A DNA stretch of 64,000 nt from Solobacterium sp. (GTDB lineage Bacteria; Bacillota_I; Bacilli_A; Erysipelotrichales; Erysipelotrichaceae), in contig JAFRJJ010000033.1 of assembly GCA_017432325.1 (NCBI GenBank), positions 1 to 64,000 on the forward strand, given 5' to 3'. This document shows positions 8,020 through 16,686 of the stretch, in pieces (position 1 is the first letter of the stretch; every line of letters begins with the position of its first letter). Position numbers and translations under genes: made by a program. The notes beneath the pieces were generated by a model. It did no database searches, was not told where the DNA came from, and saw only the letters and a list, made by a program, of their open reading frames with translations.

Positions 8020-8534
8020 TCCATGTCGTCCTCTACGAGCCTGAGATCCCTGCCAACACCGGCAATATCATGCGCACCTGCATGGCGTTTGACTGTGTGC
8101 TTGATCTGATCGAACCGCTCGGCTTCTATATGGACGACGCACATCTCAGACGGGCAGGCATGGATTATGCCGGTCAGGTCACATACCGTATCTGGCATGA
8201 CTGGGATGCCTTTACGGCAGAGAATAAGGGTGATTTCTGGTATGTAACACGTTATGGCAGTCATACGCCTTCATCTTTTGACTATACCAAGGCTGAAGGC
8301 GATATCTATATCGTATTTGGAAAAGAGAGTACTGGTATTGATAAAACGATACTGAGAAACAATCTGGACCGCTGCATGAGAATACCGATGAAAGCCGATG
8401 CCAGAAGCCTGAACCTGTCGAACTGCGTTGCTCTGGTCCTGTACCAGGTTCTGGACCAGCTTGGATTCCCCGGACTGTCTTTAACGGAAGTGATCAAAGG
8501 CGAGGATTTTCTGACCGGAGGATCATTGGTATAA
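8016..8534 (+). CDS. trmL: tRNA (cytidine/uridine-34-2'-O)-methyltransferase
   Basis: A 172-residue SPOUT-fold methyltransferase that 2'-O-methylates the wobble base of certain tRNA-Leu species. The N-terminal YEPEIPANTGNIMRTC, the middle FGKESTGI and the C-terminal RSLNLSNCVALVLY (the knot that binds S-adenosylmethionine) are diagnostic, and length matches. It overlaps the membrane protein gene by four bases. Confidence 0.95.
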   Translation: MIHVVLYEPEIPANTGNIMRTCMAFDCVLDLIEPLGFYMDDAHLRRAGMDYAGQVTYRIWHDWDAFTAENKGDFWYVTRYGSHTPSSFDYTKAEGDIYIVFGKESTGIDKTILRNNLDRCMRIPMKADARSLNLSNCVALVLYQVLDQLGFPGLSLTEVIKGEDFLTGGSLV

Positions 8535-8535
8535 T
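8527..8535 (+). promoter_or_regulatory. Extended -10 promoter of the small-protein/ComK cluster
   Basis: TGGTATAAT overlaps the trmL stop codon and is 22 bases from the next ATG. The -35 is weak (TTTTCT at 17 bases). Confidence 0.45.
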
Positions 8536-8556
8536 AAACGTGAAAGAAGCGTATAT

Positions 8557-8769
8557 ATGATTGAGTCAGTCAGTGATTTTATGTCGGTATTATCAATGGC
8601 AGGATTTGCCGCAGCAGGCATCTACCTGTTTTATCTGATGAATGCCAAACACTATGAAGAGAACATGAGATACTTGGAAGAACGGTATTATCGTTTTTAT
8701 GATGAGTCTGACAACGTGTTTGACGACAGCATCTGGGATGAGCCGTTTTATGAGGAGAACAGTCAATGA
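8557..8769 (+). CDS. Small single-span membrane protein
   Basis: A 70-residue protein with one hydrophobic segment at about residues 8-27 and a highly acidic, tyrosine-rich C-terminal tail. I do not recognise a family. It is the first gene of a tight three-gene unit that ends in a ComK homologue; its stop overlaps the next start by four bases. It could be a membrane anchor or regulator for that unit, but nothing in the sequence proves it. Confidence 0.6.
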   Translation: MIESVSDFMSVLSMAGFAAAGIYLFYLMNAKHYEENMRYLEERYYRFYDESDNVFDDSIWDEPFYEENSQ

Positions 8770-9218
8770 TCTTACAGGAAGTGATCAGCAGTCCGCTGAT
8801 CTCAGTAGAAACAACAGGTTCTCCCGCCATCAGGCTGGGAGATTTCATTTTTATGACGGCATTGGATGCGTCTATGCTGTCGGGATATGATCCGTCAAGC
8901 AGTGCGAAGGAACAGACGGGACGTTGTCTGCACCTGATGGACCTGCTTCTGAAAGAAACAAACAACCGTCCTGACAGTGTGATCAGGCTTGATGTTTGTC
9001 TGACCCGGAAGACAGATATACCGGAAGTCAGGGAAGTGCTGCTGGGTCATTTCGGTGATGTAAAGCCGCTGATCAGCATTACTGGCGCAGCATTTCTGGA
9101 ACACGACGCAAAGGTATCCGTATCAGTCCAGGCCGTCGATACATACGGTGTCATGCAGCAGACTGTAATGCAGATGCAGGATATCGGAGGATGCGAAGGA
9201 TGCCCGAAGAAGAACTGA
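8766..9218 (+). CDS. Possible divergent RidA-fold protein
   Basis: A 150-residue protein. From about residue 70 onwards the alternation of a SVIRLDVCLT strand, a PEVREVL helix and the SITGAAFLEHDAKVSV strand resembles the YjgF/RidA trimer fold. The arginine that carries out imine hydrolysis in true RidA is not visible at the expected place (KPLISITG instead of PAR). The C-terminus ends with a CEGC motif that could bind metal or form a disulfide. GAGGAG eight bases upstream supports the start. Its location between a membrane protein and comK suggests a regulatory rather than metabolic role, which is inference. Confidence 0.5.
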   Translation: MILQEVISSPLISVETTGSPAIRLGDFIFMTALDASMLSGYDPSSSAKEQTGRCLHLMDLLLKETNNRPDSVIRLDVCLTRKTDIPEVREVLLGHFGDVKPLISITGAAFLEHDAKVSVSVQAVDTYGVMQQTVMQMQDIGGCEGCPKKN

Positions 9219-9643
9219 TCCATTCATCCCAGGTGCTGCTGATCAGAACCGGCGCGGACGGTCATGCGGAAAGCCTTTTGAAAGACGGCAGGGTAGTACC
9301 TGTATCGTGTACGGCTGCGGAACTTCTGGAACGTTTCTGCCTTCAGCATGGAAGCACTTTGAAAGGAAGACAGGATGCTTTCCGCCTTATCATGCATACC
9401 AGGCAGAAGACACCTGTCATGATCTCCGAAGCTTCCGGAAGGATCTTTTTTCCGCTGCTTTCACCGGAAGATCCCGCCTGTGTATGGCTCTGCAGCAATG
9501 AGATCCTGAAGTGCAGGAGCAGGGGAAGCGGCATGTGTACCGTCATATTCATGAACGGTGAAGAGTATGATCTGAATTTTGATGCACGGATCGTTTCAAA
9601 ACAGATGAAACGCTGTGAAAAATATCTGCAGATGTTTGCATAA
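9200..9643 (+). CDS. comK: ComK-family competence transcription factor (short form)
   Basis: A 147-residue homologue of ComK, the activator of late competence genes in Bacillus. The family pattern is present in order: a Cys followed by HGS and GR (residues near 48-56), a K-x-P-V-M segment, FFPLLSPED, C-x-W, then a VIFMNGEEYDL strand and a Q-x-x-R-like helix. It ends there, so it lacks the roughly 40-residue C-terminal tail of Bacillus ComK that holds the FMLYP MecA-binding motif. The start at 9200 has GGAGG nine bases upstream; 9191 has none of that spacing. comEA and comEC lie 32 kb downstream. Confidence 0.82.
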   Translation: MPEEELIHSSQVLLIRTGADGHAESLLKDGRVVPVSCTAAELLERFCLQHGSTLKGRQDAFRLIMHTRQKTPVMISEASGRIFFPLLSPEDPACVWLCSNEILKCRSRGSGMCTVIFMNGEEYDLNFDARIVSKQMKRCEKYLQMFA

Positions 9644-9699
9644 ATTTATCGGAGATATCTGTACGATGACTTTGTTTATCAAAAAGATATTGACTGGCA

Positions 9700-9708
9700 T
9701 GGTATACT
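9700..9708 (+). promoter_or_regulatory. Extended -10 promoter of spx
   Basis: TGGTATACT ends 17 bases before the spx ATG. A TTGACT at 9690-9695 is too close to act as its -35. Confidence 0.4.
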
Positions 9709-9725
9709 AAACAGTAGAGGTTCAT

Positions 9726-10169
9726 ATGATCGTTATTTATACTTCACCAGGTTGTGCAAGCTGCCGTAAAGTCAAACAGTGGCTGAAAGATAAAGATCTT
9801 CCGTATATTGAAAAAAACATTTTCAAAACACTCCTGAATGACAGTGAGATCAAGCATCTGCTGATCAGGAGTGAAAACGGTACAGATGATATTATTTCGA
9901 AGCGTTCCAAAGTTATCCAGGAAAACAACATTGATATCGATTCCATGACACTGGATCAGCTCATCACATTCGTCAAGCATAATCCGAGCGTTCTGAAACG
10001 CCCGATCATCCTGAATGAGAAGAACTTCCAGGTCGGATATGACGCAGAAGAGATCACGATGTTCGTTCCTGAAGAACTGCGCAATGTTGCGGACAGATCA
10101 TGTCCGCTGACATGTGTATCCTTTGACGGGTGCGGAAAAGTACGTGAAGAAAAAGCAGAAGCAGATTAA
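9726..10169 (+). CDS. spx: Spx-like transcriptional regulator (ArsC fold)
   Basis: A 147-residue member of the Spx/ArsC family. Residues 10-13 form the CASC redox switch, and the downstream LKRPI motif holds the conserved Arg-Pro-Ile. Spx binds the alpha C-terminal domain of RNA polymerase under thiol stress and is degraded by ClpXP otherwise. It is slightly longer than Bacillus Spx, with two or three extra cysteines in a tail (DRSCPLTC, DGCGK). It has its own promoter and is followed at once by a terminator. A related but non-Spx ArsC-like protein is the alternative. Confidence 0.85.
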   Translation: MIVIYTSPGCASCRKVKQWLKDKDLPYIEKNIFKTLLNDSEIKHLLIRSENGTDDIISKRSKVIQENNIDIDSMTLDQLITFVKHNPSVLKRPIILNEKNFQVGYDAEEITMFVPEELRNVADRSCPLTCVSFDGCGKVREEKAEAD

Positions 10170-10172
10170 AAT

Positions 10173-10197
10173 AAAAACGGAGTGATCCGTTTTTTAC
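10173..10197 (+). terminator. Terminator between spx and mnmA
   Basis: A nine-pair stem (10173-10181 with 10186-10194) around the GTGA tetraloop, running into a T-tract. It ends only about 16 bases before the mnmA start and leaves no space for an mnmA promoter. Confidence 0.85.
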
Positions 10198-10212
10198 AGT
10201 ATGGGGGAACAC

Positions 10213-11361
10213 ATGAGCAGAAAAGTAATGGTAGGTTTGTCGGGAGGCGTTGACAGCGCTGTTGCCGCATGGCTTCTCAAAGAGCAGGGATATGATGTCA
10301 CCTGCGCTTTTATGCGCAACTGGGATTCCCTGACAAACGATGATATTCTCGGAAACCCGACGCTTGATGATCCCGTCTGTTCCCAGGAACAGGATTATAT
10401 GGATGCCAAGCGGACAGCTGACGCACTCGGGCTGCCTTTGCTGAGGGTGGACTTTGTCCAGGAATACTGGAAGAACGTTTTTGAACGCTTCCTGGACGAT
10501 TACAGAAAGGGCAGGACACCGAATCCTGATATCCTGTGCAACAGATATATCAAATTTGACAGCTTCCTGGAATTCCGTGACAGCCAGGGGTTTGATACGG
10601 TTGCTACCGGGCATTACGCGAAGATGGGTACCTATCACGGACATTCCGTGATCCTCAAGGCTGACGACAGGAACAAGGACCAGTCCTATTTCCTCGCCCA
10701 GGTCAGAAAAGAAGTGCTGGATCATGTGCTTTTCCCGCTTGGCAGCATCACCAAGCCGGAAGTACGCGCGATCGCCGATAAGCTCGATCTTCCCGTTGCC
10801 GAGAAGAAGGACAGCACAGGCATCTGCTTCATCGGGGAACGTCAGTTCAGGCAGTTCCTCAGCAATTACCTGCCGATGAAGCCGGGCATTATTTACAACC
10901 TGCCGACGCAGGCACAGGTCGGTGAACATAAGGGTGTTCTGTATTATACGGTCGGTCAGAGAAAAGGCCTGGATATCGGGGGAAGCGGACCATACTATGT
11001 GATCGGTAAAGATGTTGAGACAAATGTCCTGTATGTGACCGACCAGGAACATCAGGAACTGTTATATACGGATGCCTGCCTGGTATCTGGGATCAATTTG
11101 CTGACAGATGAACCTCTCTCAGGAGATATGAACGCTAAATTCAGATACAGACAGGCAGACAATCCCGTCAGTGTTGAAATGATCGATGAACACACTGCCA
11201 TCGTCAGATACCCTCAGAAGGTACGCTCCGTTACACCCGGACAGCAGGCTGTTTTCTACAGGGATGACATGATGCTTGGCGGCGGAACGATCGATAACGT
11301 ATATCAGGGAAGTACGGACCTGATGGAAATGATCCGTACAGAAGGACTGAAGCATGTCTGA
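10213..11361 (+). CDS. mnmA: tRNA-specific 2-thiouridylase
   Basis: Adds sulfur to the wobble uridine of tRNA-Lys, tRNA-Glu and tRNA-Gln. The SGGVDS PP-loop that binds ATP lies at residues 10-15, the catalytic cysteines are in DILCNRY (residue 109) and STGICFIGER (residue 205), and length is normal at 382 residues. The start at 10213 is preferred because GGGGGA lies four bases upstream; an in-frame ATG at 10201 has only a terminator T-tract before it. The gene overlaps recD2 by eight bases. A supplier of sulfur such as a cysteine desulfurase is not adjacent. Confidence 0.95.
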   Translation: MSRKVMVGLSGGVDSAVAAWLLKEQGYDVTCAFMRNWDSLTNDDILGNPTLDDPVCSQEQDYMDAKRTADALGLPLLRVDFVQEYWKNVFERFLDDYRKGRTPNPDILCNRYIKFDSFLEFRDSQGFDTVATGHYAKMGTYHGHSVILKADDRNKDQSYFLAQVRKEVLDHVLFPLGSITKPEVRAIADKLDLPVAEKKDSTGICFIGERQFRQFLSNYLPMKPGIIYNLPTQAQVGEHKGVLYYTVGQRKGLDIGGSGPYYVIGKDVETNVLYVTDQEHQELLYTDACLVSGINLLTDEPLSGDMNAKFRYRQADNPVSVEMIDEHTAIVRYPQKVRSVTPGQQAVFYRDDMMLGGGTIDNVYQGSTDLMEMIRTEGLKHV

Positions 11362-13534
11362 ATATGAATCCGTAACGAAACTCGGAAAAGCGGTTCATAT
11401 CATATTCCGAAACGACACCACCATGTATACGGTGATGCGTTTTCGTCTGCATGATGAAACGGAAAAGATCATTACTGTAACAGGACTGTTCCCGGCTGTC
11501 GATCTGGATATTCTTTACAATATCACCGGACATTATGTTGAGCATCCCAGATACGGGATGCAGTTTGCCATGGAGTCCTATGAGAAGCCTTTGCCCAATG
11601 AACGTGAAGGCATAATCCGCTATCTGTCAGGAGTGCAGTTCCCGGGCATCGGCAAAAAGACAGCAGAGAAGGTCGTTGACGAACTCGGTGAAGACTGCCT
11701 TGATCTGATCAAGAATGATCCGGATATCCTCAGAAGGATCAAAGAACTGTCTGAAGATAAAAGACGTGTGATCTATGAAGGGATCATCCGTGATGATGAC
11801 GGCATGAATGAGCTGGTGCAGTTCCTGAACGTACACGGGATCGGCATCAGGAACCTGGTGAGACTGAACAGGGCATATGGCAAAGAAGCCCTCAGCAAGC
11901 TTAAGGAAAACCCGTACCGGGTCATTGATGAGTGTGACGGCTTCGGGTTTGCGACTGCCGACAAGATCGCCATGAGCCTCGGTTTCCGTGAGGATGATGA
12001 CCGGAGGCTGTATGCATATCTTGTTTCCCTGTGCATGGATCTGTGCATATCCAGCGGCGACAGCTGGGTGGATGAGGAAACACTGCATGATACGTTCATG
12101 AAGAAGACAGCCGGTCTTTCTTGTGAATATGAGGATATCTTTCATCAGGCACTCATCAACCGGAGGATCGTACAGGAAGAAGACCGTGTCTTCCCGGTTT
12201 CACAGTACGACGCGGAAGAGGGAATTGCTTCATTCCTGAGAAGTTTCCCGTTCAGCTACATTGATGAACCCGATATGGATATTCTTGAGGGTTATCTGGA
12301 AGCACTCCAGCAGGATATTCAGATCACATATGACCAGAGCCAGAGAGACGCGATCATGGCGTTCTTTAACAACCCGTTTACAATCATTACAGGCGGTCCC
12401 GGAACCGGCAAGACAACTGTCGTCAGAGCGCTTGTAACGCTGTTCAGGCTGATGTTCCAGGGAAGCACGGTCGTCTGCGCGGCACCTACGGGAAGAGCCG
12501 CAAAACGACTCTCACAGCTGACTGATACGGACAGTTCAACTATCCATGCGTTGTTGAAGTGGGACCTGGAAACAAATACCTTCGGCGTCAATGAGGATGA
12601 ACCTCTGCTGGCAGACCTGGTGATCATCGATGAGTTTTCCATGGTTGATAACTGGCTGTTCTGGAATCTGCTGAAAGCATCAAAGCGCGTCAAGAAGATC
12701 TGCGTCATCGGTGATGAAGACCAGCTACCCAGCGTATCCTGCGGATGCGTACTGAGAGACCTGATCGAATCTGAGCGGTTCCCTCTGATCAGGCTGAACC
12801 ACATATACCGGCAAAAAGAGGGCAGCGATGTGATCGGACTGGCGCATCAGATCTCCGAAGGCTATGCGGATCTTTCAGCCTTCAGCAATGATGTCGTATT
12901 CCTGGAATGCGAGAAGTATCAGATCAGAGACGGGGTCGTTTCGATTGTTCAGAATGCCATCAGCAAGGGCTATGACATCGATCAGATCCAGGTACTGGCT
13001 CCGATGTACGGCGGTTCCGCCGGCATCGACGTCCTGAACAACGCGCTGCAGGAAGCCTTCAATCCGGCAGGATACGGGAAGCGGCAGTTCAAATACGGAT
13101 ACATGACATTCCGCGTCGGTGACAAGATCCTCCAGCTCAAGAACCAGCCGGACGATGATGTGTTCAACGGGGATATTGGCATCCTGGAAGAGATCCTGAT
13201 GCCAAATGAGACGGAAAACCACCAGCATGTCCTGATCGTCCGGTTCGAGGATATCTATGTGGAATATACGCCTGAGAACGTGAGCAACATTACCCTGGCA
13301 TACTGCATCTCGGTCCATAAGTCACAGGGCTCGGAATACCCGATCGTCGTATTCCCGATCACATCCCAGCATATGATCATGCTGCAGAGAAAGCTGATCT
13401 ATACGGGAGTAACAAGGGCAAGACAGTCACTGGTACTGATCGGTGAGAAATACGCATTTGAAAAGGGGATCGAAACGACTGAACGCCATATCAGGAGAAC
13501 TTCCCTGAAGGAAAGGCTGACAGCAGTGGAATAA
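11354..13534 (+). CDS. recD2: RecD2-type DNA helicase (YrrC)
   Basis: A 726-residue superfamily 1B helicase of the RecD2 class that works without RecBC. After an N-terminal OB-like and helix-hairpin-helix region (residues about 1-330) comes Walker A GGPGTGKTT at 347-355, Walker B VIIDEFSMVD, and the C-terminal motif VHKSQGSEYP. RecD2 modulates replication-fork repair and mismatch repair. It is coupled to mnmA, an arrangement also common in Bacillota, and ends in a good terminator. Confidence 0.95.
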   Translation: MSEYESVTKLGKAVHIIFRNDTTMYTVMRFRLHDETEKIITVTGLFPAVDLDILYNITGHYVEHPRYGMQFAMESYEKPLPNEREGIIRYLSGVQFPGIGKKTAEKVVDELGEDCLDLIKNDPDILRRIKELSEDKRRVIYEGIIRDDDGMNELVQFLNVHGIGIRNLVRLNRAYGKEALSKLKENPYRVIDECDGFGFATADKIAMSLGFREDDDRRLYAYLVSLCMDLCISSGDSWVDEETLHDTFMKKTAGLSCEYEDIFHQALINRRIVQEEDRVFPVSQYDAEEGIASFLRSFPFSYIDEPDMDILEGYLEALQQDIQITYDQSQRDAIMAFFNNPFTIITGGPGTGKTTVVRALVTLFRLMFQGSTVVCAAPTGRAAKRLSQLTDTDSSTIHALLKWDLETNTFGVNEDEPLLADLVIIDEFSMVDNWLFWNLLKASKRVKKICVIGDEDQLPSVSCGCVLRDLIESERFPLIRLNHIYRQKEGSDVIGLAHQISEGYADLSAFSNDVVFLECEKYQIRDGVVSIVQNAISKGYDIDQIQVLAPMYGGSAGIDVLNNALQEAFNPAGYGKRQFKYGYMTFRVGDKILQLKNQPDDDVFNGDIGILEEILMPNETENHQHVLIVRFEDIYVEYTPENVSNITLAYCISVHKSQGSEYPIVVFPITSQHMIMLQRKLIYTGVTRARQSLVLIGEKYAFEKGIETTERHIRRTSLKERLTAVE

Positions 13535-13574
13535 CTGAAAAAGAAAATATAACAACGATAACTAAAAAAATATA

Positions 13575-13616
13575 GATGTTCGGTGCTTCGTTCATGTGCC
13601 GACATCTTTTCTTTTA
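13575..13616 (+). terminator. Terminator of mnmA-recD2
   Basis: GATGT and CGGTGC pair with GTGCCG and ACATC around one bulged base, followed by a T-rich tract. Confidence 0.75.
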
Positions 13617-13735
13617 TATGTATTTGATACGAAACAGCTGACAAATTGAACTGTATGAGATCAGTGCATGCAGACACCGTTGTTTCTGTAATGAAATATA
13701 ATACATGTAGTGAAATGGTCTGTTTGGAGGTTGGT

Positions 13736-14881
13736 ATGAGAACAGCGGTGATCGGTGTCGGTATGATGGGAAGCAGATATGCAAATATGCTGCTGGAAGG
13801 AAAGATCAATGGAATGGAGCTGTGTGCTCTGACAAGAGTGAAAGAAGAATTCAGGAAGAAGCTTCCTGATGACTTTCCTGTTTATCAGAGTGCGGACGCG
13901 CTTTTTGATGCGATAGAAGCAGGGAAGGTAAAGATCGATGCGGTGATCATAGCAACACCGCATTACTCCCACGAAGCAATTGCCCTGCGGGCATTCCGCA
14001 ATCATATTCATGTGCTGTGTGACAAACCCGCCGGAGTATACAGCAGACAGGCTGTCAACATGGAAGCCGCTGCAGAACAGTATCACTGTTCGTACGGCAT
14101 GATCTTCCACCAGCGCACATTTCCGGTATACCGGAAACTGCATGACCTGGTGCAGAGCGGTATCTACGGTCAGATGAAACGCGTCAGCTGGACGGTTACC
14201 GACTGGTACCGGACGCAGGCTTATTATAATGCCGGTTCATGGCGTGCTACGTGGGATGGCGAAGGAGGCGGACTGCTGATCAACCAGGCTCCGCATAACC
14301 TGGATCTTCTGCAGTGGATCTGCGGCATGCCCGAAAGGATCCATGCATTCTGCCATGAGGGAAAATACCATGATATTGAAGTGGAAGATGATGTGACTAT
14401 GTATATGGAATGGGCATCCGGAGCCACAGGAACATTCATTTCGTCAACCGGAGAAGTCCCGGGGATCAACCGTCTTGAGATCATGCTGGAAGACGCGAAG
14501 ATCATCTGTGAAAACGGCGTACTGAAGATCGGTGAACTGACTCAGGAACTCGGAATGAGAGAAAGTGAATACAGAATGACATCACCGATCGCCTTTGCCA
14601 GGGTCAGCGGAATATGGAAAACACTGGAATTCGAAAAGCCTGCCGATCCGTACCAGACCGTGCTGCAGGCATTTGCGGATGAAATAAACGGAAGCGGAAA
14701 AAACATCGTTCCGGGATTTGAAGGAAGAAACTCGCTTCTGATCGCCAATGCGGCATATCTTTCCGCATGGACCGATCAGACAGTCCGCCTGCCTGAAAAG
14801 AATACAGAGGAAGAACGGGAGTTTGAAAGACAGTTTGAAGCGCTTCTGGAACAGAAAAGAAAAGCAGGTAAGAAATCATGA
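13736..14881 (+). CDS. Gfo/Idh/MocA family NAD(P)-dependent dehydrogenase 1
   Basis: A 381-residue sugar or inositol dehydrogenase-like protein. The N-terminal Rossmann motif is AVIGVGMMG (residues 4-12), followed by CDKPAG, the family's conserved lysine motif, near residue 98, and NQAPHNLD, the active-site segment with its histidine, near residue 184. GGAGG six bases upstream fixes the start at 13736. The substrate is unknown; it is coupled by a four-base overlap to a second family member, so the two probably act in one pathway. Confidence 0.9.
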   Translation: MRTAVIGVGMMGSRYANMLLEGKINGMELCALTRVKEEFRKKLPDDFPVYQSADALFDAIEAGKVKIDAVIIATPHYSHEAIALRAFRNHIHVLCDKPAGVYSRQAVNMEAAAEQYHCSYGMIFHQRTFPVYRKLHDLVQSGIYGQMKRVSWTVTDWYRTQAYYNAGSWRATWDGEGGGLLINQAPHNLDLLQWICGMPERIHAFCHEGKYHDIEVEDDVTMYMEWASGATGTFISSTGEVPGINRLEIMLEDAKIICENGVLKIGELTQELGMRESEYRMTSPIAFARVSGIWKTLEFEKPADPYQTVLQAFADEINGSGKNIVPGFEGRNSLLIANAAYLSAWTDQTVRLPEKNTEEEREFERQFEALLEQKRKAGKKS

Positions 14882-15924
14882 AGCTGCCGGTACGTTTTGC
14901 AGTAATAGGGTCCGGGTGGAGAGCATTATATTATGTGCGGATCGCAAAAGCCTTGCCTCAGTATTTTGAATTATGCATGATGCTGTGCCGCACAGCGGAA
15001 AAAGCACAGTATATGTCAGACACATATCAGATCCCGACATGTGTATCGGAAGAGGAACTGATATATGCCAAACCGAATGTGATCGTCATTGCTGCAAAGA
15101 AGGATGTCAACTTATCTCTCAGTATGCACTGGCTTGAAAAGGGATATACCGTACTGCAGGAAACGCCTGCAGGCATTGATACAGATACACTGGAACAGCT
15201 GAAAAAGACAGAGGGGAAACTTGTCATTGCAGAACAGTACCGCAGATATCCGGAGTATTCAGCTGTTAAGAAACTTCTGGAAACAGGATTGATCGGCAAA
15301 CCGGATTATCTGTATCTGTCCGCTGTTCATGAATATCATGCGGCTTCACTGATCAGGTATTTCCTTGATATTCCTGCAGGAACTCAGTTCGATATTGTGT
15401 CAGAACAATGGTCATTTCCGACTGCAGTAACGCAGAACAGGTATGAACGGTTCAGAGACAGACGAATCTCACAGAAAAAAAGAACTGCAGCGCTGTTCAC
15501 ATTTGACGGAAATAAAGCTGCTGTATATGACTTTGATTCCGAGCAGTACCATTCACCGATCCGTTCTTCACATTTCCGTATCCAGGGACCATATGGTGAG
15601 ATTTCTGACCATACCGTCCGTTATCTGGACGAAAACGGTGAGGCCCTGACAGATCTCATACATATTCATTACCGAACTGTTGAAACAGATGATAGTAATC
15701 CGAATCTTCATACGATACGTGAGGTCACTGAGATCAGCTTCAGGGATCAGATATTGTATACACCGGTGTTCGGGATCTGTTCACTCCCGCAGGATGAAAC
15801 AGCGATCGCGGCCATGCTGTATGAAACAGCGATGTATGCCTCAGGAGAAGGGGAATCACCATATCCGCTGGACGAAGCCATTGAAGACGCGTTTACAGCG
15901 ATCCGAATGAAAGAATATCTATAA
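14878..15924 (+). CDS. Gfo/Idh/MocA family dehydrogenase 2
   Basis: A 348-residue, more divergent member of the same family. It keeps the Rossmann glycine motif as AVIGSGWRA (residues 8-16), but the lysine motif EKP is replaced by QETPAG, so the usual catalytic lysine is not seen. It may bind cofactor without normal catalysis, or act as a partner of the first enzyme. The coupled start overlaps the preceding stop. Confidence 0.82.
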   Translation: MKLPVRFAVIGSGWRALYYVRIAKALPQYFELCMMLCRTAEKAQYMSDTYQIPTCVSEEELIYAKPNVIVIAAKKDVNLSLSMHWLEKGYTVLQETPAGIDTDTLEQLKKTEGKLVIAEQYRRYPEYSAVKKLLETGLIGKPDYLYLSAVHEYHAASLIRYFLDIPAGTQFDIVSEQWSFPTAVTQNRYERFRDRRISQKKRTAALFTFDGNKAAVYDFDSEQYHSPIRSSHFRIQGPYGEISDHTVRYLDENGEALTDLIHIHYRTVETDDSNPNLHTIREVTEISFRDQILYTPVFGICSLPQDETAIAAMLYETAMYASGEGESPYPLDEAIEDAFTAIRMKEYL

Positions 15925-15997
15925 AAGCAGAATTGTTTTATATCATTGCATATCAAAAGAAGTAATATATGTTTAGTTAGGGAAGGATGATTTATAA

Positions 15998-16615
15998 ATG
16001 GGATTTCTGTCAGATTTGAAAAAGCTTGGAGAAGCTGTCAGCGGTGAGATCAACAAAACAGCTGATGATTTCAGTAAAACTACGATCGAAGATTACGGTA
16101 CACCTGAATATACTCTGTATACAGCGTTGAAACTGGGTGATATCCACAGCAGAATCAACATTACGGATGAAGCGGAAAATGTTAAGTACTATACAAAATC
16201 CAGCATCATTGCGATTAAGGGAAAGACTGATATCATGGATGCCGGAGGAAATGTGATCGCCCATCTTGAGAAAAAGCCGATCAGTCTTCATGAGATCCAT
16301 TACGTAACAATGGCAGACGGTACACATTTTACGTTATCAAATGAACTGTTTCATATCGTTGACGATATCACGAGGATCGATGAACTCGGCTGGCAGCTGC
16401 GCGGTAATTTCATCGGGTTAACGTTTAATCTGCTGGATGAGAATGATGAACCGATCGCTACAGTCAGAAAACAGGTGGTCTCCATTCATAACAAATACTG
16501 TATCGATATGTATCAGCCGCAACTTGAACCGTTCGTTGTAGCGATTGTGATCCAGCTGGAAAAGATGCTGGAAGCGCGTCAGGAGAATCAGAGCAATAAT
16601 CATAATCATGAATGA
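15998..16615 (+). CDS. LURP-one-related (tubby/scramblase-like) protein
   Basis: A 205-residue protein whose central part (IHSRINITDE, then a KTDIMDAGGNVIAHLEKK segment and repeated beta strands) resembles the LURP-one-related/YxjI beta-barrel family, with a hydrophobic C-terminal helix FVVAIVIQLEKML. No enzymatic residues are known for the family; a lipid-binding or membrane-associated role is usually proposed. GGAAGG precedes the start. It is transcribed separately and ends in a bidirectional terminator. Confidence 0.72.
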   Translation: MGFLSDLKKLGEAVSGEINKTADDFSKTTIEDYGTPEYTLYTALKLGDIHSRINITDEAENVKYYTKSSIIAIKGKTDIMDAGGNVIAHLEKKPISLHEIHYVTMADGTHFTLSNELFHIVDDITRIDELGWQLRGNFIGLTFNLLDENDEPIATVRKQVVSIHNKYCIDMYQPQLEPFVVAIVIQLEKMLEARQENQSNNHNHE

Positions 16616-16645
16616 TCCGACATATGGATCATAATGATCAGCACA

Positions 16646-16686
16646 TAAAAAGCCGGAACAGTACAATGAACTGCTCCGGCATTTTT
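16646..16686. terminator. Terminator after the LURP-one-like gene
   Basis: GCCGGA and ACAGT arms pair with ACTG and TCCGGC with one mismatch, flanked by A5 on the left and T5 on the right, so it can act in both directions. The rest of 16687-16995 contains one weak 64-codon reading frame on the minus strand (16693-16887, GTG start) and an AT-rich region before the next gene; no supported gene or RNA. Confidence 0.8.

Noticed and set aside
9690-9695. TTGACT as -35 of the spx promoter
   Set aside because: Only seven bases separate it from TATACT; a -35 needs about 17.
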